Made by a program: the position numbers and the translations under genes. The notes under the pieces are model-generated. The model had not been told where the DNA came from and searched no databases. It saw only the letters and a list, made by a program, of their open reading frames with translations. A DNA stretch of 64,000 nucleotides from Nocardia sputorum (lineage in GTDB: Bacteria > Actinomycetota > Actinomycetes > Mycobacteriales > Mycobacteriaceae): assembly GCF_027924405.1 (NCBI RefSeq), contig NZ_AP026978.1, positions 5,952,001 to 6,016,000 on the forward strand. Reading direction: 5' to 3'. Position 1 is the first letter of the stretch; every line of letters begins with the position of its first letter. This document shows positions 1-10,164 of this stretch, in pieces.

Positions 1-676
1 CGGCCGCGGCGACCAGCAGGCGGGACTTGACCTGATGGCGGACCGACGGGGATCGGTCGGCGAGTTCCAGCGCGCCCGCCGCGTGCTCCGCCGCCGACTC
101 GAAATCCCCTGCCGCCAAGGCCGTTTCCGCGGACACCCAGCCCAGCCGGATCGCGGGACGCCAGCCCGCTCCGTACTGCCGTGCCGCCGACGCGCTGCGG
201 CGCAGCAGCCGCGCGGCCAGCGCCGGCCGCCCGGTCCCGAGCGCGTCGGCGGCGAGCCCGGTGAGCGCGTCGCAGATCGCGTCGGCGCGGCTGGGAAGGT
301 ATCCGCCTGCTTCCGGCGGAGCGTCGCCCGCCGGCGCGGCCTCCGTCCCGGCGTCGGCGGTGAGGATCGTGGCGGCGGCCCGACCGTCGAACGCCGCCGC
401 GCGCTCGTGCCAGCCGAGCTGACGCAGGAAAGAACCCTCCGTACTTCCCGCCAGTGAGAGGAGAACGGGGTCGCGGCTGTGGTTGCATACCCTTCGCAAT
501 TCGGCCCGCGCCGCGGCATAACGTCCCTGGCCGCCGAGGACCACCGCTCGATACCAACCGCCGAGCGCGTCCGAGGCGGGCGGTAGATCGGCGGCGGCGC
601 GACCCGGATCGGCGCCGAAGGCGGCCTCGGCGAGGACCGCGACGTGAGGGTCTGCGAACGGAGCGGGCGCGAACAC
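1..676 (-). CDS. TPR-like hypothetical protein next to whiB3 (3' end outside window)
   Basis: The minus strand stays open from a GTG at 676 to the window edge, giving 225 codons with no stop; an in-frame TAG lies 9 nt upstream of the GTG, so this is the earliest possible start. The product begins VFAPAPFADPHVAVLAEAAF and is Ala/Arg-rich and helical, with segments such as WYRAVVLGGQGRYAAARAEL that resemble TPR repeats. It is divergent from whiB3, the place occupied by Rv3415c in M. tuberculosis, so I infer it is that conserved protein of unknown function. There is no signal peptide or membrane segment in the visible part. The C-terminus is missing. Confidence 0.8.
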   Translation of the reverse strand, partial: MFAPAPFADPHVAVLAEAAFGADPGRAAADLPPASDALGGWYRAVVLGGQGRYAAARAELRRVCNHSRDPVLLSLAGSTEGSFLRQLGWHERAAAFDGRAAATILTADAGTEAAPAGDAPPEAGGYLPSRADAICDALTGLAADALGTGRPALAARLLRRSASAARQYGAGWRPAIRLGWVSAETALAAGDFESAAEHAAGALELADRSPSVRHQVKSRLLVAAA

Positions 677-1302
677 GGGCGCACTCTATCCTGTGCGCCG
701 CGCGGGCCGGGACGACGAAAGGTGATCGACGACAGGCCGGCAACCACCGGGATTTCCCCCACCGGGCCGATGTTTCCATTAGGTAAATCTCGGCCCGGCA
801 ATCGCCGAGCGGCCGCGCCGGGAATTCATGCGCGTTTCGCGTAATTAACCTGCGCGCCCCGTTTCCGCCATCTTCGGATCCACGCGCCGGGAAGGCCGTC
901 GGCCGCCGCGGTGACCGCTGTCATACGCGCGACGTCCGCACCGAAGCGGTGCCACGACACAGAAAACGCTTCTACCTGCGGAGATGCCAAGACGCCCAGC
1001 CCGTGCGGAAGCCACGGGCCTCCGGCCAACCGAACAGTATCGCCGGAAGCGGCGCGAAAAGTAAACAGTTCGGAGGTTAAATTTCACAGCGCGAGATTTG
1101 GAAAAGTGCTGCGTCGAACTATTGACGGAATTTCGCGGCTGGACCTAACGTAGCTCATCGCCACGGACGGCGCCGCGCGAAATTGCAGCGACCACGAAGG
1201 GCGAGCCCCCCGGGTACCCCCGCCGACCGGCGTCGTGGCCCACAACTGTTGCAGAACAACTGCTCGACAACGCTGACGAGCTCGCACCACGAGGAGTTCA
1301 CC
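677..1302. other. Long divergent intergenic region upstream of whiB3
   Basis: These 626 bases separate the Rv3415c-like gene (minus) from whiB3 (plus). No convincing gene is seen. The stretch around 1055-1110 is AT-richer than its surroundings, as expected for promoter DNA. A 7-bp direct repeat (acaactg) with 14-bp spacing lies just before the whiB3 ribosome binding site and is listed separately. Confidence 0.6.
1242..1262. promoter_or_regulatory. Direct repeat / small palindrome upstream of whiB3
   Basis: The heptamer acaactg occurs at 1242-1248 and 1256-1262, a 14-bp period, and the first copy forms the palindrome caactgttg (1243-1251). It sits about 40 nt before the whiB3 start. It could bind a regulator or fold in the leader RNA. 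No known motif matches, so the functional call is a guess. Confidence 0.25.
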
Positions 1303-1596
1303 ATGCCCATGCCGACCCACCTCCCGGGACCCAACGCCGATGTCTGGGATTGGCAGATGCGAGGATCGTGCCGCGGGCAGGATTCCGCGGTGTTCTTCCA
1401 CCCCGATGGCGAACGTGGCCGAGCCCGCACCGCGCGCGAGATGCGCGCCAAGGAGATCTGCCGCACCTGCCCGGTGCTCATGCAGTGCCGCGCCCACGCG
1501 CTGAAAGTCAGCGAGCCCTACGGTATCTGGGGCGGGATGTCGGAGACCGAGCGCGAGATGCACGCGCGGCGCAACCGCCGCCGCATGGCCGTCTGA
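1303..1596 (+). CDS. whiB3: WhiB3-type iron-sulfur redox regulator
   Basis: The 97-residue product has the WhiB signature: four cysteines at C23, C53, C56 and C62 (CxxC and Cx5C spacing) that hold a [4Fe-4S] cluster, then a G-I-W-G-G turn at 74-78 and a basic Arg-rich DNA-binding tail. The N-terminus MPMPTHLPGPNADVWDWQ and the FFHPDGERGRART block match WhiB3 rather than other WhiB paralogues, and the divergent neighbour is the same as in M. tuberculosis. WhiB3 works with the primary sigma factor as a redox- and NO-responsive regulator of lipid and stress genes. The ATG at 1303 is chosen because GAGGAG lies 6 nt upstream; the frame is open further upstream but that part is not WhiB-like. Confidence 0.95.
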   Translation: MPMPTHLPGPNADVWDWQMRGSCRGQDSAVFFHPDGERGRARTAREMRAKEICRTCPVLMQCRAHALKVSEPYGIWGGMSETEREMHARRNRRRMAV

Positions 1597-1965
1597 ATCA
1601 ATCCCTCCCATCCGCACGCCACCGGGCGTCGAATTCCTAGCAAACAACGGGCCACTGCAACACGCTTCGGCCGGGCCGCTCACGCGACACGGTGATCGGT
1701 TCCTCGCCGAGGTCGGCGCGTGGGTTCCGATCGTCACCCTCGATCGGCCGGCCGCCGAGCGAAGGCCGGAAACCGGGCATCTGCCGTTTCCGCGGCACGG
1801 CGCGACAGCGCTCGGCGTGTCACGGCGTGTCCCCTCCGAGATGTCCGGCATCTCGACGCTTTTCGCAACGCGGCACCGATGCGTGACGGACTCGCGGGCA
1901 CCCCAGCGGAAGGGAGGTCATAGCGGCGCGCTACGGTAGTGACCGATGACACAGAATGGAGCGTT
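1597..1965. other. Intergenic region between whiB3 and the ECF sigma gene
   Basis: About 370 bases with no recognisable gene. A purine-rich gggaggt (1914-1920) and a TACGGT hexamer (1932-1937) precede the sigma factor and could be part of its promoter region. I see no clear terminator for whiB3. Confidence 0.5.
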
Positions 1966-2604
1966 GTGACAACGCGGCCGTCGGCCGCAGAGGGCGACTC
2001 GTTCCGAAGAGAAGCCTTCCCACCCACGGTGGATTCTGCGGTTACGGCACGCGCAGCCGAAAGTATCGAGCTCGCCGCGCTTTTACATCGGTGCGGCCGA
2101 GCCGACCAGGAAGCATTCGCCGAACTGTACGACCGGACGTGTGCGCGCGTCTTCGGTCTCGTGTTGCGCGTCCTGCACGATCCGGGCTACGCGGAGGAGA
2201 CCACGCAAGAGGTCTATCTGCAGATCTGGCGGATGGCCTCGACTTTCGATCCGGCGAAGGGTTCCGCGGTCACCTGGTTGATGACGCTCGCCCACCGGCG
2301 CGCGGTCGATCGGGTGCGCGCCGAGCAAGCCCACACCCAGCGCGAGGTCGCCTACGGCATCCGGGTGCTCGGCAACGAATTCGACGAGGTCACCGAGGAG
2401 GTCGAGCGCAGGTTCGAACAGCAGGCGGTCCTCGCCGGTCTCGCCACACTCACCGAAACCCAGCGAGAAGCCATCTCGCTCGCCTACTACGGTGGGCGCA
2501 CTTATGCGGAGGTAGCCACCTACCTCGACGTAGGGTTGCCTACGGTTAAGTCCCGGATTCGGGACGGATTGACACGACTGAAGAAAAGTTTGGGGGTGAC
2601 GTGA
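1966..2604 (+). CDS. sigK: ECF RNA polymerase sigma factor, SigK type
   Basis: The product is a two-domain ECF sigma factor. Region 2 contains DQEAFAELYDRTCARVFGLV and the core-binding segment YAEETTQEVYLQIWRMAS; region 4 contains LTETQREAISLAYYGGRTYA followed by the helix-turn-helix VGLPTVKSRIRDGL. The blocks AHRRAVDRVR and AYYGGRTYAEV are those of SigK. The frame is open to a GTG at 1939, but the GTG at 1966 has GGAG just upstream and is preferred; the difference is nine codons. The stop is one base before the ATG of the anti-sigma gene, so translation is probably coupled. SigK in mycobacteria drives exported-protein genes and is held by membrane RskA; here the partner is reduced. Confidence 0.88.
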   Translation: MTTRPSAAEGDSFRREAFPPTVDSAVTARAAESIELAALLHRCGRADQEAFAELYDRTCARVFGLVLRVLHDPGYAEETTQEVYLQIWRMASTFDPAKGSAVTWLMTLAHRRAVDRVRAEQAHTQREVAYGIRVLGNEFDEVTEEVERRFEQQAVLAGLATLTETQREAISLAYYGGRTYAEVATYLDVGLPTVKSRIRDGLTRLKKSLGVT

Positions 2605-2605
2605 G

Positions 2606-2857
2606 ATGAACGAACGCCAGATCGATCTCGCGCACACCGTCGCGCTCGGATCGATCGACGACGAAGACCATCAGGAAGTGCAGGAACTGCTCGACAGCGA
2701 GGACCCCGTGCTACGCGCGGAGTTCATCCAGGAAGTCAGAGACACGAAAGAAGCGCTTTCCGCTCTCGCCACAGCCACGGCGGCCCCTCCGCCGCCGTCG
2801 CTGCGTGCTCGCCTACTCGCGGCCATCGCCGCCGAACAGCCGCCGGTCGCCAGCTGA
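2606..2857 (+). CDS. Short RskA-like anti-sigma factor (N-terminal domain only)
   Basis: This 83-residue protein resembles only the cytoplasmic sigma-binding domain of RskA: LAHTVALGSIDDEDHQEVQE, a helical middle, and PPPPSLRARLLAAIAAEQPP, which in full RskA is followed by a membrane helix. There is no membrane segment, no extracellular domain and no HxxxCxxC zinc motif. The sequence after the stop does not resume RskA-like coding in any frame. Full-length RskA is usually over 200 residues. It starts one base after the sigK stop, with GGGGGTGA upstream. It probably binds SigK as a soluble inhibitor, but the usual route of release by membrane proteolysis cannot operate on it. Confidence 0.8.
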   Translation: MNERQIDLAHTVALGSIDDEDHQEVQELLDSEDPVLRAEFIQEVRDTKEALSALATATAAPPPPSLRARLLAAIAAEQPPVAS

Positions 2858-3013
2858 ATCCGGCGTCCCGCCAGGTCTTCCCGCTCCGCGCGTTCGGGCC
2901 GAACGGCCCTGAATCGTCCCGCACAACCTTTCGGTTTCGCGGCGGACAGCGTGTCGAGCTCGGAACATTCTCGGTGTCGCCGGAAATCATGGCCGTGGCC
3001 TCTCGCCGGAACG

Positions 3014-3051
3014 GGCAAGGCCCCCGAACCACGCGGTTCGGGGGCCTTGCC
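3014..3051. terminator. Strong bidirectional hairpin after groEL1
   Basis: A perfect 17-bp stem (3014-3030 with 3035-3051) closes a 4-nt loop, acgc. It begins 24 nt beyond the groEL1 stop and lies between the convergent anti-sigma and groEL1 genes, so it can end both transcripts. There is no U-tract, as is usual in high-GC actinobacteria. Confidence 0.88.
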
Positions 3052-3074
3052 GGTCGGATTGCCCGGCGCCCGGC

Positions 3075-4829
<1,755 letters not shown>

Positions 4830-4852
4830 TCAGTGCCGGGTGGGCGCCGAAC

Positions 4853-4891
4853 GCGTTCCGCCCCGGGTCACGAGACACCGGGGCGGAACGC
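4853..4891 (-). terminator. Hairpin directly after groES (terminator or attenuator)
   Basis: A perfect 14-bp stem (4853-4866 with 4878-4891) has an 11-nt loop. It begins 17 nt past the groES stop in the direction of transcription and 168 nt before groEL1. It could end most groES transcripts or act as a processing site, so that groES and groEL1 levels differ. Confidence 0.7.
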
Positions 4892-4907
4892 ATGCGTGCC
4901 CGATCGG

Positions 4908-5210
4908 CTACTTGGTGACGACGGCCAGCACGTCGCGCGCCGACAGGATGAGGTACTCCTCGCCCTGGTACTTGATCTCGGTGCCGCCGTACTTGCTGTA
5001 GATGACGGTGTCACCCTCCTGGACATCCAGCGGGATGCGCTTCTCGCCCTCGTCGTCCCACCGGCCGGGACCGACGGCGACAACGGTGCCCTCTTGCGGC
5101 TTTTCCTTCGCCGTGTCGGGGATGACCAGGCCGGAGGCCGTCGTCGTCTCGGCCTCGTTGGCCTGGACGAGGATCTTGTCCTCGAGCGGCTTGATGTTCA
5201 CGCTCGCCAC
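4908..5210 (-). CDS. groES: 10-kDa co-chaperonin GroES
   Basis: The 100-residue product, [20 protein letters not shown] followed by the mobile loop [17 protein letters not shown], is typical GroES and caps the chaperonin ring. It starts at a GTG at 5210 with GGAGGG upstream and corresponds to the usual MASVNIKPL start; the longer open frame upstream carries the CIRCE operator and is not coding. It is the first gene of the heat-shock unit with groEL1 and is expected to be repressed by HrcA at CIRCE. Confidence 0.97.
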   Translation of the reverse strand: MASVNIKPLEDKILVQANEAETTTASGLVIPDTAKEKPQEGTVVAVGPGRWDDEGEKRIPLDVQEGDTVIYSKYGGTEIKYQGEEYLILSARDVLAVVTK

Positions 5211-5794
5211 GTTGAGCCCTCCACTTTCAGGGGATTCGGTCGTCCGGAACCGTTGTTCCGGACTCGTCGGTTGGTCACGATGCTGACCCTGCGCATAGCC
5301 CCGTCGTCGCGGGTGCCGGGACCCCTGCCCAGTGGTCAAGCTGCTGGCACAAGCACTACACACAGTGCCGACTAGCACTCTATACATGAGAGTGCCAGCG
5401 CTCAAGGCTGGGCGGTGCCAACTTTGCGCGGCGCGCCCGGCGACGCTCCGGGCTTGGCGATAAGTTCGGGGAAACAGTAACGTTCGGATAACGGATTGTG
5501 ACACTATTGACGACGGTTGCGGTCCGGCCGCCAGGTTCGTCGCTCAGCGGGCGGCGGCGCGGCGGCGGAGGGGTACCACAGCGTCGCCGAAACTCGCAGC
5601 GCCGCAGCAGATCGTTGCACCACCAGCTTCACCAGAGAGCAAACACACGTGATCCATGGCCGGTCCCCGCGACCCACCCGGACGAGGGGCCGGTTCGTTT
5701 CCCGGTCCGGGTCGCGCGTCATCCATACGGCGGTCCGGCAGTCCATTCGAGATGGTCGGCGACACCATGACCATCCGCTCGAAGGGAGGTGAAC
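5211..5794. other. Divergent control region of groES and the Hsp70-like gene
   Basis: These 584 bases separate groES (minus) from the Hsp70-like membrane protein gene (plus). The region holds the CIRCE operator (5372-5398) and an imperfect ggcac/gtgcc inverted repeat just beside it (5346-5369). Short open frames exist on both strands but none looks like a protein. Confidence 0.6.
5372..5398. promoter_or_regulatory. CIRCE operator (HrcA binding site) of groES-groEL1
   Basis: CTAGCACTC at 5372-5380, a 9-nt spacer and GAGTGCCAG at 5390-5398 make the classical CIRCE inverted repeat in its actinobacterial form. It lies about 160 bp before the groES start. HrcA represses through this element at normal temperature. 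hrcA itself is not in the window. Confidence 0.95.
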
Positions 5795-7327
5795 ATGCGA
5801 ACGTCCCTCGGCATCTCGGCCGGGGCCGAGGTCGTGTGCTCGGCGTTGGTTTCCACCGCGCCGAACGGCATGCAGAGCTTCGACTACCGCGTCGTCTCGG
5901 CCGACGCGGCCCATTCCGATCTCGGTGACCTGGTGGCCTCCTCGATCGAGCTGATGACCACCCAGCTACCGACCACGCAGCCTCCGCGCGAGATCATCCG
6001 CCCGGCCGGTGGGCGTTTCGCGGGCGGGCCACGCGGCTTCGAGCCGATCACCGGGCACCCGCCCACCAGCGTCGCGGTCGCCTACCGCACCAAGGAGCAG
6101 GCGCAGATCATCCGCTCGGCCACCGGCAAACAGCGTGAGCTGCGGCTGATTCCGGAGGGCACCGCCGCGCTGACGTACCTGCGGCACACCGGCCTGCTGG
6201 ACCGCTACGAGACGGTCGCCATCGTCGACCTCGGCGCCTCCGGGCTCAGCGTCACCGTCGCCGACCGGGCCGACGGCTCCCTGCTCCGTTCCGATCGCAC
6301 CGCGACCGTCAGCGGCAAGGCGATCGACGAACTGATCTACCACCATCTGGTGGACCTGCACTTCGCCCGGCGCGGCACCCGCCCGAACCGCGGCATGCTC
6401 ACCAACCGCGGCCGCGCGGCGAAGGAGCACCTGTCCATCGCGCCCGCGGTCACCATCGACCACGTCGCCGGGCGCCCGCTGAAACTGACCAGAGCCGATT
6501 TCGAAGAGTTGATCGCCGACCTGCTGCGCGACCTGGCGCGATTCGTCACGGCGGCGTTCGCCCGGGCGCCGCGCCAGCCGCAGGCGGTCGCGGTCATCGG
6601 CGGCGGCGCCAACATCCCCGCCGTGCTCGACACGCTCACCGCCGCGCTGGACGTCCCGGTGTTCACCGTGCCCGACCCCGAGGCGGTGACCGCGAAAGGC
6701 GCGGCCCTGGTGGCCGATTCGGCGCAGCCCTCGGTCTTCCCGGTGGGCGCGCTCGGCGGCGACGCGCCCGCGGGGACGGTCACCAAGGTGTTCGGCACCC
6801 TGGCCGGTGCGATCGTGGTGGTCGGACTGATCGTCGGTTACGGAGTCAAGACGTTCGCCCCCACCGCGGACGACGAAGTCTCCCCCGCCGGGACGACGAG
6901 CAGCGCCTCGCAACTGCCGACCGCGACGTCCGTACCGTCCGCCACCGCGGCGGCCACCACGCCGCACGGCCGCACGCCGGACAGCACCGGCAGCGCGCCG
7001 GCGACCACGGAACACGGGGCCCAGAGCACGACCGGCTGGCCGTCGGGCACGCAGGCGACCACGCCCACGCAGCCCACGCTGCGCCCGGATCCCAACCTTC
7101 CGCCCATCCCGTTCCCGGAGCTGTTCGGTCCGATGTTCGGGAACCCGAATGCGACACTGGGCGGTTCGCCCGCGCCGCAGTCGAGCCGGACATCGCCGTC
7201 CGCGGCGCCCACCGCCACGGCGCCGGGCACGAGTCCCACCCAGGCGCCCGCGCGATCGAGCCTGCCGCTTCCGCTGCGGGGCAATTCGGGATCCGCGTCG
7301 AATCCCGGACTGCTCGCACCGAACTGA
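5795..7327 (+). CDS. Hsp70/actin-fold single-pass membrane protein, Pro/Thr-rich C-terminus
   Basis: The 510-residue protein has an N-terminal actin-like ATPase fold in degenerate form: the phosphate loop LGISAGAEVVCSALV, a second loop AIVDLGASGLSVTVAD near 145-160 and the adenosine motif AVIGGGANIPAVLDTL near 265-280. A single membrane helix follows (GTLAGAIVVVGLIVGYGV), then about 150 residues rich in Thr, Pro and Ser, presumably outside the membrane. This layout matches the M. tuberculosis Rv0312 type of proline/threonine-rich Hsp70-like protein, of unknown function. ATG 5795 is chosen over GTG 5789 because GGGAGG at 5784-5789 serves it. A related architecture is encoded at 28282-29970. 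Confidence 0.8.
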   Translation: MRTSLGISAGAEVVCSALVSTAPNGMQSFDYRVVSADAAHSDLGDLVASSIELMTTQLPTTQPPREIIRPAGGRFAGGPRGFEPITGHPPTSVAVAYRTKEQAQIIRSATGKQRELRLIPEGTAALTYLRHTGLLDRYETVAIVDLGASGLSVTVADRADGSLLRSDRTATVSGKAIDELIYHHLVDLHFARRGTRPNRGMLTNRGRAAKEHLSIAPAVTIDHVAGRPLKLTRADFEELIADLLRDLARFVTAAFARAPRQPQAVAVIGGGANIPAVLDTLTAALDVPVFTVPDPEAVTAKGAALVADSAQPSVFPVGALGGDAPAGTVTKVFGTLAGAIVVVGLIVGYGVKTFAPTADDEVSPAGTTSSASQLPTATSVPSATAAATTPHGRTPDSTGSAPATTEHGAQSTTGWPSGTQATTPTQPTLRPDPNLPPIPFPELFGPMFGNPNATLGGSPAPQSSRTSPSAAPTATAPGTSPTQAPARSSLPLPLRGNSGSASNPGLLAPN

Positions 7328-7360
7328 TCCGGCCGCACCTCTGCTACGCCGGTTCGCCAC

Positions 7361-7378
7361 CCCGGCCGTTCGGCCGGG
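7361..7378. terminator. Hairpin between convergent genes
   Basis: cccggccg and cggccggg pair over 8 bp around a very short loop (7361-7378), between the ends of the Hsp70-like gene (7327) and tsaD (7388). It can serve both directions. Confidence 0.5.
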
Positions 7379-7387
7379 CCGCGCAGG

Positions 7388-8431
7388 TCAGCGGACCATG
7401 CTGACCGACACCGGCAGACCAGGGTCGGTGGCGACCGTCAGCGGGGAGGCAGCCGCGCCGCCGGCGATGACATGCGCGCCGAGCGCGGCGATCATCACGC
7501 CGTTGTCCGTGCACAACCGGGGCTTGGGCACCCGCAGGGTCAAACCGGCCGCCGCGCAACGCTCCTCGGCCATCGAGCGGATTCGCGAGTTGGCCGTAGC
7601 GCCGCCCCCGAGCACCAGCGTGCCGACGCCGACGTCCTGAGCCGCGCGCACCGCTTTCATGGTGAGCACATCCGCGACGGACTCCTGGAACGAGGCCGCG
7701 ATATCGGGGATGGGCAGATCCTCCGCCGCGACGCCGTCGCGCTGGGCAGCTTCGACGTAGCGGGCCACCGCCGTCTTGAGGCCCGAGAAGGAGAAGTCGT
7801 AGCGCGGGTCGCGCGGCCCGGTCATGCCACGGGGGAAGGCGATGGCGCGCGGATCGCCGTTCGCCGCGGCGGCATCCAGCGCGGGACCGCCGGGGAAACC
7901 CAGCCCGAGCAGGCGTGCCACCTTGTCGAACGCCTCACCCGCCGCGTCGTCGACGGTGCTGCCCAGCTCGACGATCGGCTCGGACAGATCCGTGACGTGC
8001 AGCAGGTGAGTGTGGCCCCCCGACACCAGGAGTGCGACGCAGGGCGGCATCGGCCCGTGCTCGAGGGTGTCGACCGCGACATGCCCGCCGAGATGGTTCA
8101 GCGCGTAGAAGGGCACATCCCACGCCGCCGCATAGGCTTTCGCGGCGGCGACGCCGACCAGCAGCGCACCGGCCAGGCCGGGTCCGATGGTGACCGCCAG
8201 CGCGTCCGGCCTCGCGATGCCCGCGGCCGACAGCGCGCGGCGCATGGCGGGCACGATCGCCTCCAGATGCGCGCGCGAGGCGATCTCGGGGACGACGCCG
8301 CCGAAGCGCGCGTGCTGCTCGACGCTGGAGGCGACCTCGTCGGCGAGCAGTTCGCAGGTGCCGTCCGGGTGCCTGCGGACGATGCCGACACCGGTCTCGT
8401 CGCAGGAGCTTTCGATGCCCATGATGATCAC
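7388..8431 (-). CDS. tsaD: tRNA t6A37 threonylcarbamoyltransferase TsaD
   Basis: This is the Kae1/Qri7/TsaD family (formerly Gcp), which transfers the threonylcarbamoyl group to A37 of ANN-decoding tRNAs. The 347-residue product begins [18 protein letters not shown]. The metal-binding histidines are in [12 protein letters not shown] and [13 protein letters not shown], and the ATP loop is [13 protein letters not shown]. The GTG at 8431 is chosen because it overlaps the rimI stop as GTGA. It is the last gene of the alr-to-tsaD operon, so TsaD, TsaB and TsaE, which form one complex, are made from one transcript. Confidence 0.96.
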   Translation of the reverse strand: MIIMGIESSCDETGVGIVRRHPDGTCELLADEVASSVEQHARFGGVVPEIASRAHLEAIVPAMRRALSAAGIARPDALAVTIGPGLAGALLVGVAAAKAYAAAWDVPFYALNHLGGHVAVDTLEHGPMPPCVALLVSGGHTHLLHVTDLSEPIVELGSTVDDAAGEAFDKVARLLGLGFPGGPALDAAAANGDPRAIAFPRGMTGPRDPRYDFSFSGLKTAVARYVEAAQRDGVAAEDLPIPDIAASFQESVADVLTMKAVRAAQDVGVGTLVLGGGATANSRIRSMAEERCAAAGLTLRVPKPRLCTDNGVMIAALGAHVIAGGAAASPLTVATDPGLPVSVSMVR

Positions 8432-8940
8432 GACAGCACCTCGTCCCGCGTACGCCACCGGTCGTCGCTGGTCAGCGCGGGTCGGCGCATCGTGTACGCG
8501 TCCGCGCCGCTGGGGTGGTAGTAGTTCTTGCGCAATCCGATGATGTGGAAGCCGTGCTTGGCGTACAGCGCGATCGCCGGGGCGTTGTCGGTGCGGACCT
8601 CGAGGAACACCGGTCCACCGCGCCGGTCCGCCTCGGCGAGCAACGCCTCCAGCAGGAGGGTGCCGACGCCGGCGCGATGACGGCCCGGATCGACGCCGAT
8701 GGTGTGCACCTCCGCCTCGGGGTGTTCTGCGTCACCCAGCAGGGCGATACCGGCGTAGCCCACCATTCGCCCGTCCTCGTCCCGTGCGGTGATGTACCGG
8801 TTGTGCCGACCGGCCAGCTCGGACTGGAATGCCACGGCGGCCCACGGGTCGTCCTCCGGGAACAGCAACTGCTCCAGTTCCACGCAGCGCGTGATGTCGG
8901 CCGCCACCATGGGTGCGATCCGGATCGTCACGGACCTCAC
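8428..8940 (-). CDS. rimI: GNAT acetyltransferase RimI (ribosomal protein S18 alanine acetyltransferase type)
   Basis: The 170-residue GNAT protein has the acetyl-CoA loop [20 protein letters not shown] and the C-terminal [20 protein letters not shown] block of RimI, which acetylates N-terminal residues of ribosomal and other proteins. The GTG at 8940 overlaps the tsaB stop as GTGA, and its own stop overlaps the tsaD start. The tsaB-rimI-tsaD order is widely conserved in actinobacteria. Confidence 0.93.
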   Translation of the reverse strand: MRSVTIRIAPMVAADITRCVELEQLLFPEDDPWAAVAFQSELAGRHNRYITARDEDGRMVGYAGIALLGDAEHPEAEVHTIGVDPGRHRAGVGTLLLEALLAEADRRGGPVFLEVRTDNAPAIALYAKHGFHIIGLRKNYYHPSGADAYTMRRPALTSDDRWRTRDEVLS

Positions 8941-9653
8941 GCTCCCATCCGGTCGAGCCGGCGATAGGCGTTCTCGACCGCGTCCGGCCTGCGCAGGTAC
9001 AGCGGAACCAGCGGCTCCGGCACGCTGCGCGACAGCAGGCCGGGCGCGGCGACGCACACCAATCCGGCGGGCGAGGGCGTCTCGGCGGGCAAGACCGGCA
9101 GATCGAAGAAGTCGACGTGCGAAGCGGATCCGGCGATCGCGGTGGCCTGGCCCGCGTCCAAGTCCGAGGGCTTGCAGACCTCCGGTCCCGCCACCCGCGC
9201 GCCCGCCCGGTACCGCGCCCAGTACACCTCGCGCCGCCGCGCGTCGGTCACCACGAGCAGCTCGGCTTCGGGCGACAGCTCGACCGGGGGCGGCACGGCC
9301 GGGTCGACGGCCGCGTCGGCGGCGATCGCGTCGAGGCTGCACACGCCGTACACCGGGATGCCGAGCGCGTCACCGAAGGCGGCCGCGGTGGCCATGCCGA
9401 CCCGCAGGCCGGTGAACGGACCCGGGCCGACGCCGACCACGATCGCGTCGATGTCGGTTCTGGAACGACCTGCCTCTGTGAGGCATTCGAGGATCTGCGG
9501 CGTGAGCACCTCGGCGTGGGCACGGGGGTCGACCCGCACCCGGGAGGCGACGGTGCGTGCCCGGACGGGATCCGCCGCGCCGGCGCCCTGCTCCAGGTCC
9601 ACCAGTCCCGCTGTGACGGCGGGTGTCGCGGTGTCGACGGCTAGTACAAGCAT
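8937..9653 (-). CDS. tsaB: TsaB, scaffold of the t6A-forming complex
   Basis: The 238-residue product starts MLVLAVDTATPAVTAGLVDL and has the family block VGVGPGPFTGLRVGMATAAA. TsaB is an inactive paralogue of TsaD that holds TsaD and TsaE together. ATG 9653 gives the normal N-terminus; the longer open frame upstream runs through tsaE in another frame. It lies 55 bp after tsaE and overlaps rimI. Confidence 0.95.
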   Translation of the reverse strand: MLVLAVDTATPAVTAGLVDLEQGAGAADPVRARTVASRVRVDPRAHAEVLTPQILECLTEAGRSRTDIDAIVVGVGPGPFTGLRVGMATAAAFGDALGIPVYGVCSLDAIAADAAVDPAVPPPVELSPEAELLVVTDARRREVYWARYRAGARVAGPEVCKPSDLDAGQATAIAGSASHVDFFDLPVLPAETPSPAGLVCVAAPGLLSRSVPEPLVPLYLRRPDAVENAYRRLDRMGA

Positions 9654-9708
9654 GATTGGGCCAACGATACCGGGTGGTAGGCGGCACCGATGCAGAGCTA
9701 CCTGAGAG

Positions 9709-10164
9709 CTAACCCACCCATTCCCAGATCGCGGTGCGCACATCCGAATCCGGCTCGCGCGACAGCACGACGCGCAGGTGCCGCTCCGCGAGGTGCTCCA
9801 CCACGCCGCGGCCCCACTCCACCACGACCACCGCCTGATGCAGGTCGGTGTCCAGATCCAGCGCGTCCAGCTCGTCCAGGTCGCCGCCGAGCCGGTAGGC
9901 GTCCACGTGCACCATGGGCACCGCCGGGCCGCCGCCCTCGCGCTGCCCGGCGCGGTGCTGGCGGGCGATGATGAACGTCGGCGAGCTGACCCGGCCCTGC
10001 ACGCCGAGCCCCGCGGCGATGCCACGGGTGAGCGCGGTCTTGCCCGCGCCGAGCGGACCGTCCAGCACCACCAGGTCCCCGGCGCGCAGATTCGTCGCCA
10101 GTTCCCGGCCCAGTGCCTCGGTGTCGGCGACCGTTGGCAACACCCGATGACCCGGATCAGCCAC
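9709..10164 (-). CDS. tsaE: TsaE, ATPase of the t6A-forming complex
   Basis: The 151-residue P-loop protein has Walker A GPLGAGKT at 36-43, the family block SSPTFIIARQ and VHVDAYRLGG, and a conserved C-terminal Trp motif (AIWEWVG). It supports turnover of the TsaB-TsaD complex. GTG 10164 with GGAGG upstream overlaps the end of the hydrolase gene by 8 nt, so the genes are coupled. Confidence 0.95.
   Translation of the reverse strand: MADPGHRVLPTVADTEALGRELATNLRAGDLVVLDGPLGAGKTALTRGIAAGLGVQGRVSSPTFIIARQHRAGQREGGGPAVPMVHVDAYRLGGDLDELDALDLDTDLHQAVVVVEWGRGVVEHLAERHLRVVLSREPDSDVRTAIWEWVG

Noticed and set aside
1183..1302. A 40-residue N-terminal extension of WhiB3
   Set aside because: It has no WhiB similarity and would place the GAGGAG ribosome site inside the gene.
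5211..5504. A longer GroES starting near 5504
   Set aside because: The extension would translate the CIRCE operator; the conserved GroES start is the GTG at 5210 with its own ribosome site.
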